A stretch of 64,000 bases of DNA from Prosapia bicincta. Taxonomy: Eukaryota; Arthropoda; Insecta; Hemiptera; Cercopidae. Below are positions 59,726 through 64,000 of this stretch, one piece after another. Position 1 is the first letter of the stretch. Every line of letters starts with the position of its first letter. The stretch is from the NCBI GenBank assembly GCA_036971475.1, contig JBAIZL010000001.1, forward strand, positions 216,952,444 through 217,016,443, in the 5' to 3' direction. Below the pieces are notes generated by a model. The model saw only the letters and a list, made by a program, of their open reading frames with translations, was not told where the DNA came from and ran no database searches. The position numbers and the translations under genes are program-made.

Positions 59726-60982
59726 TTATATAGTGTGGCGGTATACTATGTTTTTACAGGATTATATATATAAACTATGGTTGTTTCTAAAACCATAATT
59801 TGTATTACCTTTTAATCAGTATGAATTTGTTTGAAAATTTTCCTGCTTTTTATTTAGAACAAGCCTTGTATATTATTAGCCTACTTATATATGAAAAAAA
59901 CCCAAGTCTAATACTATTTGATCAAATTTCAATGTAATCTAAATTTCTTGTGTTGCTAGCATACAACAGTTTATACATTTTTTAAAAGCATTGTGAGACT
60001 TTATATCTGTAAAACGAAGATAAGACCAGGTGTTGAGAATTTTACAAATAGGTTAGGTTAGGTTAGATTTTATCTAAATTCAGTTTCAAAATTGTTAATT
60101 TATAGAGCATTTATATTAGGTTTTATTACTTTTTCCATGTTCCTTATGACTTTCTACAAGTAATATTTTTTTTAGTTATAGGTTGGTTTTGACCTTGTTA
60201 TACTTTTCTTCATTTTAACCAAACCAATTACTTCATAAACAAGGAAGTTTCAAAAATAAAAGAATGGTAATTATTAACACAAGTTTTACCATTTAACCAG
60301 TACTTATGTGTTGCGAAATTCAAGTCTCTTTATTCTAGTGCAGAATAAGTTATTTAGTAACATATGTAAAAAAAAAAAGAAATAACTTGAGTTCATGAAA
60401 GCATTGTTAAGTATTGCCAAAATTTCATAATTACCACAAACCATACTAATATTACACTATTATAATAAAACAAATTTAATATGGCATACTCAAGTAAGTC
60501 ATCAAATTTCGAAGAAAAATAAGTAGTGTATAAAATAAATTTAGGTAGTGTTGAACTGAAAAGGCAATACTTTTAATTAATCTATAGTTTTTAAATGAAA
60601 TTCAATTCTAAATAAATCACAAAATTACTTTCCTGTAGGACAAAAGTTCAACATTTGTATAGAAAAAGGAACATTGGTCATTTATAATGAAATTGTTTAA
60701 CTTCCCCTAAAATAATAACCCTATAGAACTTCATACTGACCAACAGGTTTAATATTCTCTAATGCACCAGAAAGTGTGTAACCAATGACTTAAAATAGAT
60801 CTACCACAATAAACGAAAACTACCCAAATGTATTTAAAAATGACTAAAATACTAATATGGGTACCTAAAATTAAGATACTCTAATTATTGTTAAAAGAAT
60901 TTCTTAGAAGGTAGAAATTTTTTTTACAACATGAATAATAGAAATAGGCCTACGATTGTGGCGTTGGCGAAATTATCCTTAC
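59726..60982. other. UBR5 intron 1, end next to exon 1
   Basis: Plain AT-rich sequence, with no regulatory element that can be named. Confidence 0.5.
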
Positions 60983-61044
60983 CTGTCATTTAATTGGTCT
61001 TCATTTCCTGGGATTGGATGAACCACAAACTGTAACGAAGACAT
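60983..61044 (-). CDS. UBR5: UBR5 exon 1 (start codon, residues 1-20)
   Basis: The start ATG (61044-61042) sits in the context CAAAAATG and opens MSSLQFVVHPIPGNEDQ, the conserved UBR5 N-terminus. The exon ends CAG|GTAAGG in phase 2. The next 8.6 kb upstream of exon 2 is intron. Confidence 0.93.
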
Positions 61045-62452
61045 TTTTGGGGTAATTTTTTATAATAACGAAAAACTTGTCACAAAAACTATTTAATTTT
61101 GCAATAACTGTATTTGTTCTTCTCCATTACGAATAGAACAAAACGATTATTGGTTGTTGCTCGTTACTCAATGAGGTTGTATAAAACACAGATACAGAAC
61201 ACACCTAAAGTGCATGCCTTTACAATATCATAGTTCTTTCACTATAATATCAATGATATAGAACACTAAAGTGATATATAATTACAAGAAAAGAAACTAA
61301 ATATATACAGTGATTGGTATTAAATACCTTATGGAATAAAGAATTGATCAGTATCTTAAAGTTTAATTATAATAACATTCAGCATTATATTTTTTTTATA
61401 GTAATAATGAAAAGTTCTTTCCATCTTCAGTAACTATCTGAGCAGACAATGTGACAACCCTCCTGAAACGGTCGTCGTCAACAATTATAAATGAAGTGCT
61501 ACTATAAGTAAGTATAACATACTTACAAGTGTTTTATGGGCTTACACAGATTTTTTTGCATGTTACGAGTACTCAAGTTTATTCAAAAGTGATTTAAAGA
61601 ATTACACCATTTGAGAACAGTTCACCAGAGTATAAATGTACTAGGATAAACAGCACTAAATCAAGTATAAAACTTGTAATTTTTGGCGTTGCACACTTTT
61701 AGGCCTTTCAAAATGACCTTATTGATATTTTTGGCAAAAAACTACTACGTAGTGGTAATTTTCAGCAAACGCATTTCAATATCATTTATACATGAACAAA
61801 TTTTACGTATTCAATCAACTAACGTAACTTTGCAATAGAAAACAATAAAATAAAAACTACTAACAATATAAGTAAAAGTGAAGTGCAAATAGACTGAATC
61901 TCACTCACTACTCTGAAGAACGGTATTTTTTATTTAACAAAAATTGTCGTAAGAATTTGAAGTATAAAACAATTTATGATTTTATAGAACTAAGTAATTC
62001 AACAAATTTCCGTCAGATGAAAGCGTGTATAAAGTATTTTAGAAATGCAGTAAAGATGGGTTCACTGTCAAGACGATGATCTGTGATGAGCCCCTCATAA
62101 ATATTTTCTGTTTCTGAACACAGTAAAATCACTCCATGAGAGGGCAGGTTATTCGTTACTCGGAATTTTTGTTTCTGAACACGACTGTATTCTCTGTCAT
62201 TTCATTGGGCAGTGTTGGTGTTTCATTACTTGATTTCAGAGTTTGTATTATCCGAAGAGGTCGTTTTATTTTACGAAATGTTTATTTAAAAATGTGGTTT
62301 TAGTCTACAAAAATTAAATGTTTATTTCTATCCGATTTAAATCACATTGAATGATTAGCATGTTTTCTTTGTATGAATTTGGTTTAGGATAATTTTTTAA
62401 CATTTTTTTTTTTAAACAACATAACCTTTATTTTACATATTTATTTTACATT
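61045..62452. promoter_or_regulatory. Shared divergent promoter region of UBR5 and BCS1L
   Basis: The start codons of the two genes face away from each other across 1408 bp with no other gene between them, so both promoters and 5' UTRs must lie here. A non-coding first exon further off is possible. The stretch is AT-rich with no clear CpG-like patch, TATA box or initiator that can be assigned by eye. Inference from gene order only. Confidence 0.6.
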
Positions 62453-62775
62453 ATGGCTTTAGGGGAGTACTTGGCATCTCTTGGTGATAATCCTTATTTT
62501 GGTGCTGGATTTGGGCTTTTTGGTTTAGGAGCTGGTGCTGCAGTTCTGAGGAAAGGACTACAAGCTTCTCTTATCTTTTTCCGGCGTCATTATATGATCA
62601 CACTAGAGGTTCCATGCAGAGATAAAAGTTACCAGTGGCTGTTGCAATGGATTACACTTAAAGGTGCTCGAAAAACGCAACATCTAAGTGTCGAAACTAG
62701 TTTTGAACAACATGACACTGGTCATATTAAAACAAAATATGATTTCATTCCGAGCATTGGTACCCATTTTTTTAA
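62453..62775 (+). CDS. BCS1L: BCS1L mitochondrial chaperone, first coding exon
   Basis: BCS1 is a AAA-ATPase of the mitochondrial inner membrane that moves the folded Rieske iron-sulfur protein across the membrane during complex III assembly. The exon encodes about 108 residues: a short N-terminus, a glycine-rich hydrophobic segment ([20 protein letters not shown], the single membrane span), then the BCS1-specific domain with [30 protein letters not shown] and [10 protein letters not shown]. These match the family closely. The donor AA|GTAAGT (62776) leaves phase 2. The AAA domain exons lie beyond the right edge. The ATG at 62453 is the first in frame and gives the usual family length. Confidence 0.95.
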
Positions 62776-62969
62776 GTAAGTTATTTAATTTACATTTGAT
62801 CATTCTGCTGGAATTGTGTAGATAGTATTACCATTAGTAAGTTTAGAAAACTTTATAACTATATTCTATAGAATAGAACATTGTATCAGTGTTTTTTTAC
62901 AACGTGCTCTGTTTTATATAAAAAAAAAATTATTTTTAACCCATTAACCTTGTCTAGGATTTCTGGTGA
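62776..62969 (+). other. BCS1L: Start of BCS1L intron 1
   Basis: AT-rich intron sequence between the exon 1 donor and the inverted-repeat element. A TTAA/CCC boundary near 62939 resembles a piggyBac-type end, but no partner was found. After the element (63766-64000) the intron continues with nothing recognisable. Confidence 0.6.
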
Positions 62970-63765
62970 TATATATTCTTTTTTATGGTAATTGTAAGAA
63001 TTAGCGACCACCTACGATATATTTGAAAATTGTTCAAAACCACTAAATAGGACGATATGCACAAGAATTTTTTTTATTGTCCTCGGAAAGTTATTTTTTA
63101 CAATTTAAAGTTGAGTAAAAAATCAGTGCGAAGAATTAAGTTGTCCATCAGCTGCGAAGTGATACAGTGACGTCACACATAACTTACGTGTATAGATATT
63201 TCACAAACAACGATTTGGCTTGATTTTTATGTATTGCATACATATATTAAAATATACTTATAAAGTCTCCACTTAGGATAGGATTTGGTTTTAAATTTAT
63301 ACATCACTATATACCTATATTAAAATATACCTAAAAAGTGTCTAGTCAGGATAGACTTGGTTGTAATTTTATAAATTACCTAAATGGTTAAATGTATAAA
63401 ATTAGAATCAAATCTATCCTGACTGGATACTTCTTAAGTATATTTCAATATAGATATATAAAATTAACCTTCCCTGGCATTAACAAATATAATAGTTATC
63501 AATATAGCTTCAGGACAGGTTTTTGATTCATAAAGTTTAGATTGCTAAAACACCAACTACAGTAGCTACGTCACTGTATCACTCCACGGCCGATGCACAA
63601 CTTAATTCTCCACACTGAATTTTTTACCCAACTTTAAATTGAAAAAAATAACTTTCTGAGGACCATGAAAAAAATTCATGTATATATCGTCCTATTTGGT
63701 GGTTTTAAACAATTTTCCAACATATCATAGGTGGCTACTAATTCTCACAATCACATTTTTTTATT
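62970..63765. mobile_element. Inverted-repeat element in BCS1L intron 1
   Basis: The arms (about 62970-63175 and 63566-63765) are imperfect inverted copies (GAATTAGCGACCACCTACGA; TCCTCGGAAAGTTATTTTTT; TGATACAGTGACGTCA). The centre has two forward units (63247-63300 and 63330-63375) and one inverted unit (63402-63455) of the same AGTCAGGATAGA-TTGGTT motif found in 54590-55590. Confidence 0.72.
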
Positions 63766-64000
63766 TGAAATTTCTGGGGCGTGAGTAGAAGTTTTAGTTA
63801 TTTTCCCCATGTTTCTGATGAGTTTCAGCATTGCCTGGTATAATTTTTTTAAAACCAATGCAATTACAAGGGAAAAGGGAATAAATACAGTAATATTTAA
63901 CAAACACTGTGTCAGTATTTTTCCTTGTTGCATATGTTACTTATTAATGCATTCTAAATTAATTTTAAGTGTCACAAACTAGAAATAGTGGTTAAAATTA

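Larger units (their letters stand above)
1485..61044 (-). other. UBR5 (hyd): UBR5/hyd E3 ubiquitin ligase gene, 5' two thirds (20 exons found)
   Basis: UBR5 (Drosophila hyperplastic discs) is a very large HECT-type E3 ligase. It reads N-degrons through its UBR box and passes ubiquitin to substrates through a C-terminal HECT domain. The exons translate to the UBR5 order: N-terminal conserved block, Gly/Ser-rich linker, UBA domain (exons 3-4), RCC1-like propeller region (exons 6-12), linker, UBR-box zinc finger (exons 17-18), and the start of the central helical region containing [11 protein letters not shown]. Splice phases agree from exon 1 to exon 13 and from exon 14 to exon 18. Introns run from under 100 bp to 8.6 kb and hold almost all the transposons. 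The MLLE and HECT domains must lie left of base 1485. The coding exons contain no stop, apart from the ambiguous edge of exon 14, so the gene looks functional. Confidence 0.95.

Noticed and set aside
1..64000. CRISPR arrays, bacterial operons, tRNA or rRNA genes
   Set aside because: None seen. The regular repeats are minisatellites, and the tRNA-like boxes belong to SINE-like repeats with no cloverleaf recognised by eye.

Overview
This is animal nuclear DNA, most likely from an insect. It is AT-rich, the genes are split into short exons by long introns with GT/AG junctions, and the introns are full of transposable elements (Tigger/pogo, piggyBac, hAT, mariner, BEL, Ty3/gypsy, Penelope-like and tRNA-SINE-like). 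The species cannot be named from the sequence.

Two conserved genes diverge from a shared 1.4 kb promoter region. Most of the window (1485-61044, minus strand) is the 5' two thirds of UBR5/hyd, the large HECT-family E3 ubiquitin ligase that carries a UBA domain, an RCC1-like region and a UBR-box zinc finger. Twenty coding exons were read, 18 of them consecutive from the start codon. Reading phase was checked across every junction except two. One short exon between 2226 and 6190 was not found, and the 5' edge of exon 14 is ambiguous. The MLLE and HECT parts lie beyond the left edge. On the right (62453-62775, plus strand) is the first coding exon of BCS1L, the mitochondrial AAA chaperone for complex III; the rest lies past the right edge.

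Intron contents from left to right: a Tigger transposase fragment (2-274); a complete-ended Tigger element (2379-5140) holding a Penelope-derived fold-back (4320-4600), next to a second fold-back (5141-6050); piggyBac-type MITEs (6664-8719); a hAT MITE; a mariner remnant; a 5'-truncated non-LTR element split by a complete-ended hAT transposon (11463-14745); a PIF/Harbinger-type MITE; a 2.6 kb Tigger-like element with a nested Penelope fold-back (18998-21590); SINE-like repeats and a deleted piggyBac (21735-25779); a gypsy fragment split by a Penelope 3' end, then hairpins (27345-28970); a BEL/Pao LTR retrotransposon with both LTRs and a target duplication (31756-36819); a Tigger-type MITE carrying a 50-bp minisatellite; inverted-repeat elements sharing an inner repeat; and a Penelope RT/GIY-YIG pseudogene (56640-58260).

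The most interesting signal is a set of hammerhead-ribozyme-like motifs in palindromic Penelope-derived elements with 13-14 bp target duplications (4320-4600 and 20514-21317), plus decayed or partial relatives elsewhere. All calls were made by eye; no searches or folding programs were run.
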